Origin: an uncultured bacterium
Lineage (GTDB): Bacteria > Planctomycetota > UBA1135 > GCA-002686595
Length of the DNA stretch: 9,246 bases
Assembly: GCA_902826945.1 (NCBI GenBank)
Contig: CADEGS010000180.1
Location: forward strand, 1 to 9,246
Direction of reading: 5' to 3'
Shown here: piece by piece, positions 1-6,362 of the stretch
How positions within the stretch are numbered: position 1 is the first letter of the stretch
Layout: the number at the start of each line of letters is the position of its first letter
Notes under the pieces: generated by a model
The model's database searches: none
Seen by the model: only the letters and a program-made list of their open reading frames with translations
Told to the model about the DNA's origin: nothing
Position numbers and translations under genes: made by a program

Positions 1-446
1 CCGATGTAGATCCACGAGCCGGCCGTCATCTGGCCGAACATGATCTTCCCCTCGGCCTCGAGCGCGCGGAAGTGCTCCCAGTTCGCCCAGCGCCCGACGA
101 GGTTCGAGTTCGCGATGAGCACGCGCGGCGCCGACTCCTGCGTGCGGAACACCGCGACGGGCTTCCCCGACTGCACGAGCAGCGTCTCGTCCGGCGCGAG
201 CCGCCGCAGCGTGGCCACGATCGCGCGGAACGCGTCCCAGTCGCGCGCCGCCTTCCCGCTCCCCCCGTACACGACCAGGTTCGCCGGATCCTCGGCCACC
301 TCCGGGTCGAGGTTGTTCATCAAGAGCCGCAACGCCGCCTCCGCCTGCCACGTCCGACACGACCGCTCCCGCCCCCGCGGCGCGCGCTGGGGCCCGATCG
401 GAATGGCGGCGAGGTCGGTCGCGGAGGGAGTGGCGGTCGAGGGCAT
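1..446 (-). CDS. hutU: Urocanate hydratase, N-terminal part (3' end beyond window)
   Basis: HutU hydrates urocanate to imidazolonepropionate, the second step of histidine degradation, in the cytoplasm using tightly bound NAD+. Reading the minus strand from ATG at 446 gives 148 uninterrupted codons that run off the left edge. Landmarks typical of the family are RAPRG (residues 21-25), the [12 protein letters not shown] stretch (41-52), [13 protein letters not shown] (58-70), [14 protein letters not shown] (89-102), [10 protein letters not shown] (108-117) and [11 protein letters not shown] (138-148). The GGSGKAAR glycine-rich segment is usually GGIGKAAR. About a quarter to a third of the usual ~550 residues is visible; the later catalytic regions lie outside. 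No clear Shine-Dalgarno precedes ATG 446; the start is chosen because homology begins about 20 residues later and no better start precedes it. Glycine codons are mostly GGG (8 of 10), unlike hutH at the other edge. Family assignment is very secure. Confidence 0.96.
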   Translation of the reverse strand, partial: MPSTATPSATDLAAIPIGPQRAPRGRERSCRTWQAEAALRLLMNNLDPEVAEDPANLVVYGGSGKAARDWDAFRAIVATLRRLAPDETLLVQSGKPVAVFRTQESAPRVLIANSNLVGRWANWEHFRALEAEGKIMFGQMTAGSWIYI

Positions 447-491
447 CGCGGGGACGGCGGGTGCTGGAGGCCGGAGCAGGTGTGGCACGCC

Positions 492-497
492 AGTATA
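492..497 (-). promoter_or_regulatory. Candidate -10 box for hutU
   Basis: The minus strand reads TATACT, one base from the sigma-70 -10 consensus and a rare AT-rich island here. Transcription would begin near 485, giving a leader of roughly 40 bases before ATG 446. The -35 is poor: TTCGGT at 517-522 has a 19-base spacer. A small inverted repeat, TGGC-AC-GCCA at 483-492, covers the expected start point and could be an operator half-site pair, but it may be chance. Confidence 0.4.
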
Positions 498-537
498 GGG
501 AGCGCCGGGAAGGCAGACCGAAGGCTCGCTCCCGCGC

Positions 538-566
538 TTGTGAAATCCGCCGTCCGCGGCCATCGT
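538..566 (+). promoter_or_regulatory. Candidate leaderless promoter for the VapB-like gene
   Basis: TTGTGA (538-543), a 17-base spacer and CATCGT (561-566) are followed by exactly 7 bases before ATG 574. Transcription would begin at or next to the start codon, consistent with the absence of a Shine-Dalgarno sequence. The same geometry occurs before the SGNH gene at 5085. The -10 is weak, so the shared geometry is the main support. The 447-573 gap therefore appears to hold divergent promoters for hutU and this gene. Confidence 0.35.
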
Positions 567-573
567 CGAGCAC

Positions 574-780
574 ATGCGCACGACCCTGGACATCGACGAG
601 TCCCTCCTGCGAACCGCTCTCACCCTGACCGGCATCCAGAGCGAGAGCGCCCTCGTGCACGCCGCACTGACCGCCATCGTGAGGCGCGAGAGCGCGCGTC
701 GTCTCGCGAGCCTCGGCGGTACGGAGAAGAATCTCGGTCGCCGTGCCCGGCGACGACGGCGCGGCTCCACGGGACGCTAG
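574..780 (+). CDS. vapB: VapB-family antitoxin, apparently orphan
   Basis: This 68-residue protein looks like a VapB antitoxin of type II toxin-antitoxin systems, which binds DNA through an N-terminal ribbon-helix-helix-like segment and neutralises a PIN-domain RNase (VapC). The visible pattern is MRTTLDID (1-8), then [18 protein letters not shown] (11-28), then a helix ending in [13 protein letters not shown] (37-49), which matches the family closely. The tail (55-68) is almost all Arg, Gly, Ser and Thr, where relatives usually have a short acidic or proline-containing toxin-binding tail. No vapC follows: only 53 bases separate the stop from the end of a convergent gene, and I found no PIN-like reading frame there. 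About a sixth of its codons end in A or T, far more than its neighbours, suggesting recent acquisition or relaxed selection. It may be a relic or may act on a toxin encoded elsewhere. Confidence 0.72.
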   Translation: MRTTLDIDESLLRTALTLTGIQSESALVHAALTAIVRRESARRLASLGGTEKNLGRRARRRRRGSTGR

Positions 781-833
781 CGGGGCGATCCACAGCAGCA
801 GGCCTCCGCTCCGAACCAGCGTCCAGCGGGCGA

Positions 834-2156
834 TCAGGTCCCCCCGCGCCGCCGCCCCTCGCGCCTGCGCGCCGCGCCCGAAGCTCCCCTTCCCTTGTCC
901 ACCGCCGCCAGCGCGGCCTCCAGGTCGCGGCGGATGTCGCCGGGGCTCTCGAGGCCGATCGAGAGGCGGATCAGGGCGCCGCCGGCCTCGCCGGGGGGGT
1001 AGGAGCTGTGCGTCATGCTGGCCGGCATCTCGATCAAGGTCTTCGTGTGGCCGAGGCTGACGGCGAGCGTGACCGAGTAGGCGTTGGCGGCGAGCTCGTC
1101 GAGGAAGTCCTCGGCCTCGGCGCGCGCGGGGTCGAGCTCGAAGGAGATCATGTTGCCGGGCGCGAAGTCGCCGTCGAAGTCCACCATCTGGCGCCGCGCG
1201 AGCTCCTGCTGCGGGAAGCTCGCGAGGCCCGGGTAGACGACGCGGCGCACGGCGGGGTGCTCCTCGAGCCAGGCGGCGACCTTCTGCGCGCTGTACTGCT
1301 GGCGCTTGAGGCGCAGCGCGAGCGTCGGCAGCCCGTACACCAGGATCGCCCAGGCCGCTTTCGAGGCCAGGATGCCGCCGAAGTCCTTCCGGTAGAGGAG
1401 CAGCCGCGGGAGCATCGCGCGCGGGCAGACCACCGCGCCGCCGAGCTCGGTGCCGAAGCCGCCCAGGTTCTTCGTCAGGCTGTGCACGACGACGTCGGCG
1501 CCGTGCTCGAGCGGGCGCTGGCCGAAGGGCGTGGCGAAGGTGTTGTCGATGCACACGAGGAGCCGCCGCTCGGGCGCGCGCTCCGCGTTGACCTCGTCCG
1601 CCAGCGCGCGCAGCGCGGCGACGTCCACCAGCTCGAGCGTCGGGTTCACCGGCGACTCGAAGTAGAGGAAGCGCGTCGCCGGCGTGATGCGCGCGCGCAG
1701 CGCGGCCAGGTCGTTCATCGAGACGCGCCCCACGCCGAACCCCAGGCGCGGGTACCAGTTGGCGAGGAGCGAGTGCGTGCAGCCGTACACCACCGGGTGC
1801 GCCAGCACCTCGTCGCCCGGCCCGAGCTGGCTCGTCAGCGCGGCCGAGATCGCCGCCATGCCCGACGCGAACGTGACGCACGCCTCGCCGCCCTCGGCGT
1901 CGGCCAGCTCGCCCTCGAGGATCGAGCGCGTCGGCTCGTCGAGCCGGTCGTAGATGTAGACCGGCGGCTCGCCCGTGTCCTTGACGTGCCGCCCGAACTC
2001 GGTGAAGCCGCGCGCGCCGCGGCGCGCCGAGTCGAGCCGGTAGGTCGTCGAGGACGAGAGCGGCGGCGTCACGTGGTGGCTGAAGTCCCACTTCGCCGAG
2101 TGGCGCGGGCCGTGGACGAGGCGGGTCGTGGGCTTGTAGTCGTCGTCGCTGCTCAT
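834..2156 (-). CDS. PLP-dependent Cys/Met-metabolism enzyme (cystathionine gamma-synthase/lyase-like)
   Basis: This 440-residue protein belongs to the Cys/Met metabolism PLP-dependent family (Pfam PF01053), whose cytoplasmic tetramers catalyse trans-sulfuration, homoserine sulfhydrylation or methionine/cystathionine lysis. Seen directly: the YDR motif (69-71), where the family's phosphate-binding Tyr and Arg sit; [10 protein letters not shown] (96-105); [13 protein letters not shown] (166-178); DNTFATP (204-210) with the cofactor-contacting Asp; the Schiff-base lysine K229 in HSLTKNLGG (225-233); and the [17 protein letters not shown] block (367-383), ending with IRLSIGLE (396-403). The N-terminus, with [20 protein letters not shown] (23-42), is the longer form I recall from Planctomycetota and Gemmatimonadota relatives. 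The last 20 residues are Arg/Gly-rich and probably dispensable. ATG 2156 is preferred because GGAGAGG lies just upstream. No methionine or cysteine genes adjoin it, so the exact reaction cannot be fixed from sequence. Confidence 0.93.
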   Translation of the reverse strand: MSSDDDYKPTTRLVHGPRHSAKWDFSHHVTPPLSSSTTYRLDSARRGARGFTEFGRHVKDTGEPPVYIYDRLDEPTRSILEGELADAEGGEACVTFASGMAAISAALTSQLGPGDEVLAHPVVYGCTHSLLANWYPRLGFGVGRVSMNDLAALRARITPATRFLYFESPVNPTLELVDVAALRALADEVNAERAPERRLLVCIDNTFATPFGQRPLEHGADVVVHSLTKNLGGFGTELGGAVVCPRAMLPRLLLYRKDFGGILASKAAWAILVYGLPTLALRLKRQQYSAQKVAAWLEEHPAVRRVVYPGLASFPQQELARRQMVDFDGDFAPGNMISFELDPARAEAEDFLDELAANAYSVTLAVSLGHTKTLIEMPASMTHSSYPPGEAGGALIRLSIGLESPGDIRRDLEAALAAVDKGRGASGAARRREGRRRGGT

Positions 2157-2159
2157 GGA

Positions 2160-2166
2160 CCTCTCC
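2160..2166 (-). promoter_or_regulatory. Shine-Dalgarno for the PLP-dependent enzyme
   Basis: The minus strand reads GGAGAGG, leaving 3 bases before ATG 2156 (6 from its GGAG core). It supports this start codon and shows that this gene, unlike some neighbours, has a conventional leader. Confidence 0.6.
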
Positions 2167-2297
2167 GGGGGAAGGAGCCTCGCCGCAGACCGCGCTCCGG
2201 GCGCAGCGCGTGGGGCTCGCGGGCCGCCGGCCTGCCCCGCGCGGGGGCGGACCGGCGCTCCTCCAGGGTGCCGCCGGCCCGCGGGCGCCCCGCCCGG

Positions 2298-2315
2298 GAT
2301 TCCGGCGATTCCGCC
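2298..2315. repeat. 9-bp tandem repeat in the divergent intergenic region
   Basis: GATTCCGGC (2298-2306) is followed immediately by GATTCCGCC (2307-2315), identical at 8 of 9 positions. It lies 38 bases before the sigma-fusion start and 141 bases before the divergent PLP-enzyme start. On the minus strand it reads GGAATC-GCC-GGAATC, loosely like the GGAAC core of many ECF -35 elements, so autoregulation is conceivable. The same gap holds a 10-base direct repeat, GCCGCCGGCC, at 2223-2232 and 2270-2279. The only -10-like sequence for the sigma gene is TATCCC (2340-2345), with no matching -35. In DNA this GC-rich the repeats may be chance. Confidence 0.35.
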
Positions 2316-2353
2316 GTCGCGCGGACGGCGCGCGGCATGTATCCCGGTCGGAG

Positions 2354-4984
2354 ATGCACGAGCCTGCGAACATCGACGTACGGCTGGACGCGCTCGTCGC
2401 GCACGCCTCGTGGGTGCGGCGGCTGGCGCGCGGGCTGGTCGGCGAGGAGGGAGCGGACGACCTCGCCCAGGACGTGTGGGTGCGCGCGCTCGACGCGCCG
2501 CCCGAGGGCGGGGAGCGCGGCAGCGTGCGCGCGTGGCTGCGGCGCGTGCTCGTGAACCGCGCGCGCGAGCTGCGCCGCGGCGAGGCGCGCCGCGCCGAGC
2601 GCCAGCGCGCGGCCGCGCGGCCCGAGGCGCTGCCCGATCCGCTCGAGCGCCTGGCGCTGCACCGCGAGCTGGTCGAGCGCGTGGCCGCGCTCGAGGAGCC
2701 CTGGCGGCGCACGATCGTGCTGCGCTACTTCGAGGACCTCGCGCCGAGCGCGATCGCGGAGCGCGAGGGCGTGCCGCTCTCGACGGTGACCACGCGCCTG
2801 GCGCGCGGGCGCGAGCTCCTGCGCGAGGCGCTCGACCGCCGCCACGGCGGCGAGCGCGCCGCGTGGTGCGCGCTCCTCGCGCCGCTCGCGCGCGGCGCGG
2901 CGCCGGCCGGCGCCGCCGCGCTCCCCGCCGCTCCGCAGGCCGCGCTCCCCGGGCCGGCCGTCCCCGCTCCGGGCGCTCTCCCCGCTTCCGCCGTCCTCGC
3001 CCCGGGCGGCCTGACCGTGCTCCTCGCCATGAAGACCCCGCTCGTGCTCACCGGTCTGGCGGCGGCCGCGCTGGCCGCGTTCCTCGTGCTGCGCCCGGAT
3101 CCGGGGCAGCCCGCGTCGCCCTCGCGCACCACGCTCGCCTCCCCCGCCGAGGCGCCGGCGCTCGAGCCGCCGTCCGAGCGCGCCGCGGAGCCGCCGGCCG
3201 AGGCACCCGCCACGGCGCCGCGGCGCACGGCGCTGGCGAGCGAGGAGCCCGCGCCTGCGCCCGCGCCCGCCAGCGAGGCGCCGGGCGCGCTCGCCGGGCG
3301 CGTGGTCGACCCGCAGGGCAACGCCATGGCCGGGCTCGCGGTCTGGCTCGCCCCGGGCGGCGAGGGCGACCGGCTGCTCGGCACGAGCGCCGCCGACGGC
3401 AGCTTCGCCGTGGACGCCGCGCGCGACGCCGGCCCGATCGAGGTGCGCGACGCGCGCTACGGCACGGTGCTCGGCTGCCGGCTCGCGCCCGGCTCGCGCA
3501 GCGGGCCGACGCTCGTCGTCGCGCCCTGGATCGCCGTCGGCGGGCTGGTGCGCGCCGAGGACGGCGAGCCGATCGAAGGCGCGCAGATCGTGGTCGAGCA
3601 GCCGAAGTGGCTCAGCACCGAGAGCCGCGCGGTGCTCGACTACGCCGTCTGGCACGAGCCGGTGCTCGCGAGCGACGGCGACGGCCGCTTCGCGCTCGAG
3701 CGCACGCTGGCGGTCGAGGGCACGCTGCTGCGCGTCGACGCGCACGGCTTCGAGCCGACGAGCGTCGCGATGCCCGAGGTCCCGACGCAGGCGCTCGAGA
3801 TCGTGCTGCGCCGCCCGGACGACTCGCCCGCCGCCGTGCGCGGGCAGGTCGTGGACGCGCGCGGCCGCGGCGTGGGCGGCGCGTGGGTCTCGCTCGGCTA
3901 CAACGCCGTGCGCTGCGACGCCGACGGCGGCTTCCGCGTGGACGTCGGGCACGAGGGCGAGTTCGACCGGCTGCTGGCCGTGTCCCCGGGCACGCTGCCG
4001 GCGCTGCTCGAGCGGCCGCGCGACGCGCAGGGCGAGCCCTTGCCCTGGCCGTCCTTCGTGACGCTGACGGTGCGCGGCGAGCCGCTGACGCTCGCCGGAC
4101 GCGTCGTGGACGCCGAGGGCGCGCCGCTCGCCGGCTGGAAGGTGTGGCTCGCCGACCCGACCTTCTTCAGCCACGTCGACCAGCACGGCATCGTCGCCGA
4201 GGGCATGCTGCGCGACCTTTCGAGGAACGGGGACGGCGATGCGCCGAGCGCCGCCTGGCCCTGGACGCGCACCGACGCCGACGGACGCTTCGAGCTCGTG
4301 GGCCTGCTCGACCGCGAGTACGCGCTCGACGTCTACGACCTCGACCGGTTGTTGCTCGTGCGCGCCGGGCCGTTCGCGGCCGGCCGGCGCGACGCGCGCG
4401 TCGTGGTGGACCTCGGCGCGCTCGTCGGGCCGGTGGCGGGGCGCGTCGTCGACCCCGACGGCCGGCCGCTCGCCGGCGTCGCGGTCGAGAGCTCGACGAT
4501 GACGTACGTGATCCGCCACGAGGAGAGCGGCTACCTCTCGTGGGGCGACCCCGGGCCGACCGCGACGACCGACGAGGAGGGCCGCTTCCGCTTCGAAGCG
4601 CTCCCGCGCCAGCGCCTGGGCCTGCACGCGACGCACCCCGACGTGATCCCGCGCTCGGTCACGCTCGGCGAGGAGAAGGCTCCCGACCCCGAGGACGTGA
4701 CGATCGTCTGCGAGCGCCGCTACCACCTGCGGGTCGAGACCGACCAGCCGGGCGCCGCCTGGCTCGAGGCGTACGACGCGGAGGGCGAGCGGGTGATGCT
4801 GAACGTCTTCTCCGCCGGCGGCCACATGGCGACGCGCCGCTACCAGCTCGTGGACGGCAAGAGCGAGGCGCTCTCGCTGGCCGACGACGCGCGCACGATC
4901 GCGCTCTTCGACGGCCAGGGGAACGAGCTGGCGCGCCGCCCGCTCGACCTGGCGTTCGGCGTGCTGAACCAGATGCGCTTCTGA
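2354..4984 (+). CDS. Membrane-anchored ECF-type sigma factor fused to carboxypeptidase-regulatory-like beta domains
   Basis: Predicted protein of 876 residues from ATG 2354. Residues 10-75 form sigma region 2, including the DDLAQDVWVRAL core (35-46) and WLRRVLVNRARELRR (61-75). Residues 98-160 form region 4, with LRYFEDLAPSAIAEREGVP (123-141) and the recognition-helix segment STVTTRLARGRELL (143-156). A GGERAAW segment (165-171) and an Ala/Pro-rich linker (180-222) lead to one hydrophobic helix (about 226-247). After a second Pro/Ala/Glu linker (248-310) come five beta-sandwich units of the carboxypeptidase-regulatory type. They begin near 311, 394, 494, 578 and 693, most with a GRVVD..G.PLAG-like opening and each with a later DxDGRF-like strand. 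A distinct tail (788-876) ends the protein. Sigma regions should be cytoplasmic and the C-terminal ~630 residues extracytoplasmic. No anti-sigma gene is adjacent, so control may lie within the protein. GGAG touches the ATG directly, too close for a normal Shine-Dalgarno. The domain calls are firm; targets and signal are unknown. Confidence 0.9.
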   Translation: MHEPANIDVRLDALVAHASWVRRLARGLVGEEGADDLAQDVWVRALDAPPEGGERGSVRAWLRRVLVNRARELRRGEARRAERQRAAARPEALPDPLERLALHRELVERVAALEEPWRRTIVLRYFEDLAPSAIAEREGVPLSTVTTRLARGRELLREALDRRHGGERAAWCALLAPLARGAAPAGAAALPAAPQAALPGPAVPAPGALPASAVLAPGGLTVLLAMKTPLVLTGLAAAALAAFLVLRPDPGQPASPSRTTLASPAEAPALEPPSERAAEPPAEAPATAPRRTALASEEPAPAPAPASEAPGALAGRVVDPQGNAMAGLAVWLAPGGEGDRLLGTSAADGSFAVDAARDAGPIEVRDARYGTVLGCRLAPGSRSGPTLVVAPWIAVGGLVRAEDGEPIEGAQIVVEQPKWLSTESRAVLDYAVWHEPVLASDGDGRFALERTLAVEGTLLRVDAHGFEPTSVAMPEVPTQALEIVLRRPDDSPAAVRGQVVDARGRGVGGAWVSLGYNAVRCDADGGFRVDVGHEGEFDRLLAVSPGTLPALLERPRDAQGEPLPWPSFVTLTVRGEPLTLAGRVVDAEGAPLAGWKVWLADPTFFSHVDQHGIVAEGMLRDLSRNGDGDAPSAAWPWTRTDADGRFELVGLLDREYALDVYDLDRLLLVRAGPFAAGRRDARVVVDLGALVGPVAGRVVDPDGRPLAGVAVESSTMTYVIRHEESGYLSWGDPGPTATTDEEGRFRFEALPRQRLGLHATHPDVIPRSVTLGEEKAPDPEDVTIVCERRYHLRVETDQPGAAWLEAYDAEGERVMLNVFSAGGHMATRRYQLVDGKSEALSLADDARTIALFDGQGNELARRPLDLAFGVLNQMRF

Positions 4985-4989
4985 GGCGG

Positions 4990-5047
4990 GGCGGCGCGAG
5001 CCTCGCGGGCCGCGGCGAGCGAGCTGGCCGGCGCGGGCCGCGCCGCC
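4990..5047. repeat. Long-range inverted repeat after the sigma-fusion gene
   Basis: GGCGGCGCG (4990-4998) and CGCGCCGCC (5039-5047) are perfect 9-base complements enclosing 40 bases, which include a smaller CTCGC...GCGAG pairing. The structure begins 5 bases after the sigma-fusion stop and ends 1 base before the candidate -35 of the next gene. It could slow transcription or end the upstream message, but it has no T tract and is not a classical intrinsic terminator. Confidence 0.3.
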
Positions 5048-5048
5048 G

Positions 5049-5077
5049 TTGACCGCCTCGCAGGGCTCGCCTAGCCT
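5049..5077 (+). promoter_or_regulatory. Candidate leaderless promoter for the SGNH hydrolase pair
   Basis: TTGACC (5049-5054), a 17-base spacer and TAGCCT (5072-5077, a TANNNT form) are followed by 7 bases before ATG 5085. The -35 matches TTGACA at 5 of 6 positions with ideal spacing. The message would start at or near the initiator ATG, and there is no convincing Shine-Dalgarno in the 7 remaining bases. The SGNH pair therefore probably has its own promoter rather than relying on read-through from the sigma gene. Confidence 0.5.
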
Positions 5078-5084
5078 CCGGCGG

Positions 5085-6362
5085 ATGAGCCCCCGGCGCT
5101 TTCCCGGCACGCGGCGCGCCGCGCGCGCGCGCCGGGGGCCGCTGCTCGCGCTCGCGATCCTGCTCGGGCTGCCGCTCGCGCTCGAGCTCGGCGCGCGCGC
5201 CTGGCTCGGCGACGCCTTCGCGCCCGAGGTCGTGACCGAGATCCCGCTGCAGGGCTGCGTCGCCTTCGACGCCGAGCTCGGCTGGCGGAACCCGCCCGGG
5301 CTGCGCGCGCGCACCGTGCTGCCGAGCCTCGAGCAGCCGCTCTTCACCTCGCAGGTGACGATCAACGCGCGCGGCCTGCGCGACCGCGCGCACGCGCTCG
5401 CCAAGCCCGCCGGCGTGCGGCGCGTCGTCGCCGTCGGCGACTCGTTCACCTGGGGCTGGGGCGTGGACGACGGCCTGGCCTGGGCCGACCTGCTCGAGCG
5501 CGACCTCGGTCCCGGGGTCGAGGTCGTGAACCTCGGCGTGCCCGGCTTCTCGACCGACCAGGAGCTGCTCTTCCTCGAGCGCGAGGGCGTGCGCTACGCG
5601 CCCGACCTCGTGCTCCTGTGCTTCGCGCTGAACGACGTCGAGGGCAACGAGGCCGACTTCCTGAACGGCTTCGGCAAGCCGCGCCTCGAGCCCGACGGCG
5701 CGGGCGGCTGGCGCTGGGCCAACCTGCCGGTCGCGAACACGCCCGAGGCGGCGCGGCGCGCGGGCGCGCCGCCCTCCGCGCTCGAGCGGCTGGCGCGGCG
5801 GCTCGCGCTCGTGCGCCTCCTGCGCGGCGCGCCGCGCGCCGTCGTGCGCCCGAACCGCCTGGCGCTGCCCGATCTGCCGCCCGACGAGCTGCGCGCGCTC
5901 CTGCGCGCGACGCCCTGGCCGCTGCCGCCGCCCGACGCGGTCCCGGGGCTGCTCGAGCGCCTGGACGACGAGCGCTCCTCCACGCGCGAGCTCCTGCGGC
6001 GGATGGCCGAGCGCTGCCGCGCGCTCGGCGTGCCGCTCGTCGCCTTCTCGATCGCGCCGCACGATCCCTACCTCACGATCCCCGGCCTCGCCGAGCCGGC
6101 CGCGGTGGCCGAGGCGGCGCGCGCGGGGGTGCCCTACGAGACGCGCCTCACCCAGGAGCTCGCGCGCGCCGGACGTTCGCTCGGCTTCGAGACGCTGTCG
6201 GTCGACCAGGCGCTGCTCGACGCGGCGCGCGCGGGCCTGAACCTGAACAACGGCGACGGGCACCTGAGCGCGCGCGGCAACGAGCTCGTGGCGCGCGCGC
6301 TCTTGCCGGCGCTGCGCGCGCGGCTCGAGGGCGCGGCGCGCGCGCCGGAGGGCGGCGGTTGA
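5085..6362 (+). CDS. Membrane-anchored SGNH/GDSL-family hydrolase, copy A
   Basis: This 425-residue protein has an Arg-rich N-terminus, then a hydrophobic helix (about 19-38) that should anchor or export it, then an SGNH-hydrolase fold. SGNH enzymes cleave or transfer ester-linked acyl groups, often acetyl on polysaccharides, using a Ser-His-Asp triad. Visible blocks are VGDSFTWGWGV (117-127) with nucleophile S120, NLGVPGFSTDQE (149-160) with the oxyanion-hole Gly, LNDVEG (182-187) with block III Asn183, and NNGDGHLSARGN (388-399) with D391 and H393. A conserved beta-rich segment (58-115, GCVAFDAELGWRN at 57-69) precedes the catalytic domain and is shared with copy B. ATG 5085 is chosen over an in-frame TTG at 5049 because TTG would lie inside the -35 box and the signal-like helix follows ATG naturally. 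Its substrate is unknown; cell-envelope carbohydrate is a guess from location. Confidence 0.88.
   Translation: MSPRRFPGTRRAARARRGPLLALAILLGLPLALELGARAWLGDAFAPEVVTEIPLQGCVAFDAELGWRNPPGLRARTVLPSLEQPLFTSQVTINARGLRDRAHALAKPAGVRRVVAVGDSFTWGWGVDDGLAWADLLERDLGPGVEVVNLGVPGFSTDQELLFLEREGVRYAPDLVLLCFALNDVEGNEADFLNGFGKPRLEPDGAGGWRWANLPVANTPEAARRAGAPPSALERLARRLALVRLLRGAPRAVVRPNRLALPDLPPDELRALLRATPWPLPPPDAVPGLLERLDDERSSTRELLRRMAERCRALGVPLVAFSIAPHDPYLTIPGLAEPAAVAEAARAGVPYETRLTQELARAGRSLGFETLSVDQALLDAARAGLNLNNGDGHLSARGNELVARALLPALRARLEGAARAPEGGG
6347..6352 (+). promoter_or_regulatory. Shine-Dalgarno fixing the TTG start of SGNH copy B
   Basis: GGAGGG lies inside the end of copy A, 6 bases before TTG 6359. 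The TTG overlaps the copy A stop as TTGA (6359-6362), so ribosomes finishing copy A can restart directly on copy B. This decides an otherwise non-obvious start. Confidence 0.7.

Noticed and set aside
781..833. Remnant of a vapC toxin after vapB
   Set aside because: None of the frames in these 53 bases shows the PIN-domain start or its acidic residues; it is too short to identify anything.
2235..2246. 12-bp palindrome CCCCGCGCGGGG as an operator
   Set aside because: It is perfect but made only of G and C in a very GC-rich gap, with no second copy or flanking symmetry, so it gives no specific support.
2210..2353. 48-residue N-terminal extension of the sigma fusion
   Set aside because: It is Arg/Gly/Pro-rich, lacks family similarity, and covers the repeats and -10-like sequence; sigma region 2 fits a start at ATG 2354.
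72..2555. 827-codon plus-strand open frame at the left
   Set aside because: It runs antisense to hutU and the PLP enzyme and across vapB in another frame; composition is Arg-rich with no recognisable motif.
2153..5449. 1098-codon open frame on the minus strand opposite the sigma fusion
   Set aside because: Its protein is Arg/Ala/Gly-rich low complexity with no family motifs, and it lies antisense to a gene with clear domains. In DNA this GC-rich, stops are rare and long shadow frames are expected.
5618..6358. Upstream extension of the copy B frame into copy A
   Set aside because: The extension is shifted-frame low-complexity sequence. TTG 6359 has a proper Shine-Dalgarno and gives the membrane helix at the N-terminus, as in copy A.
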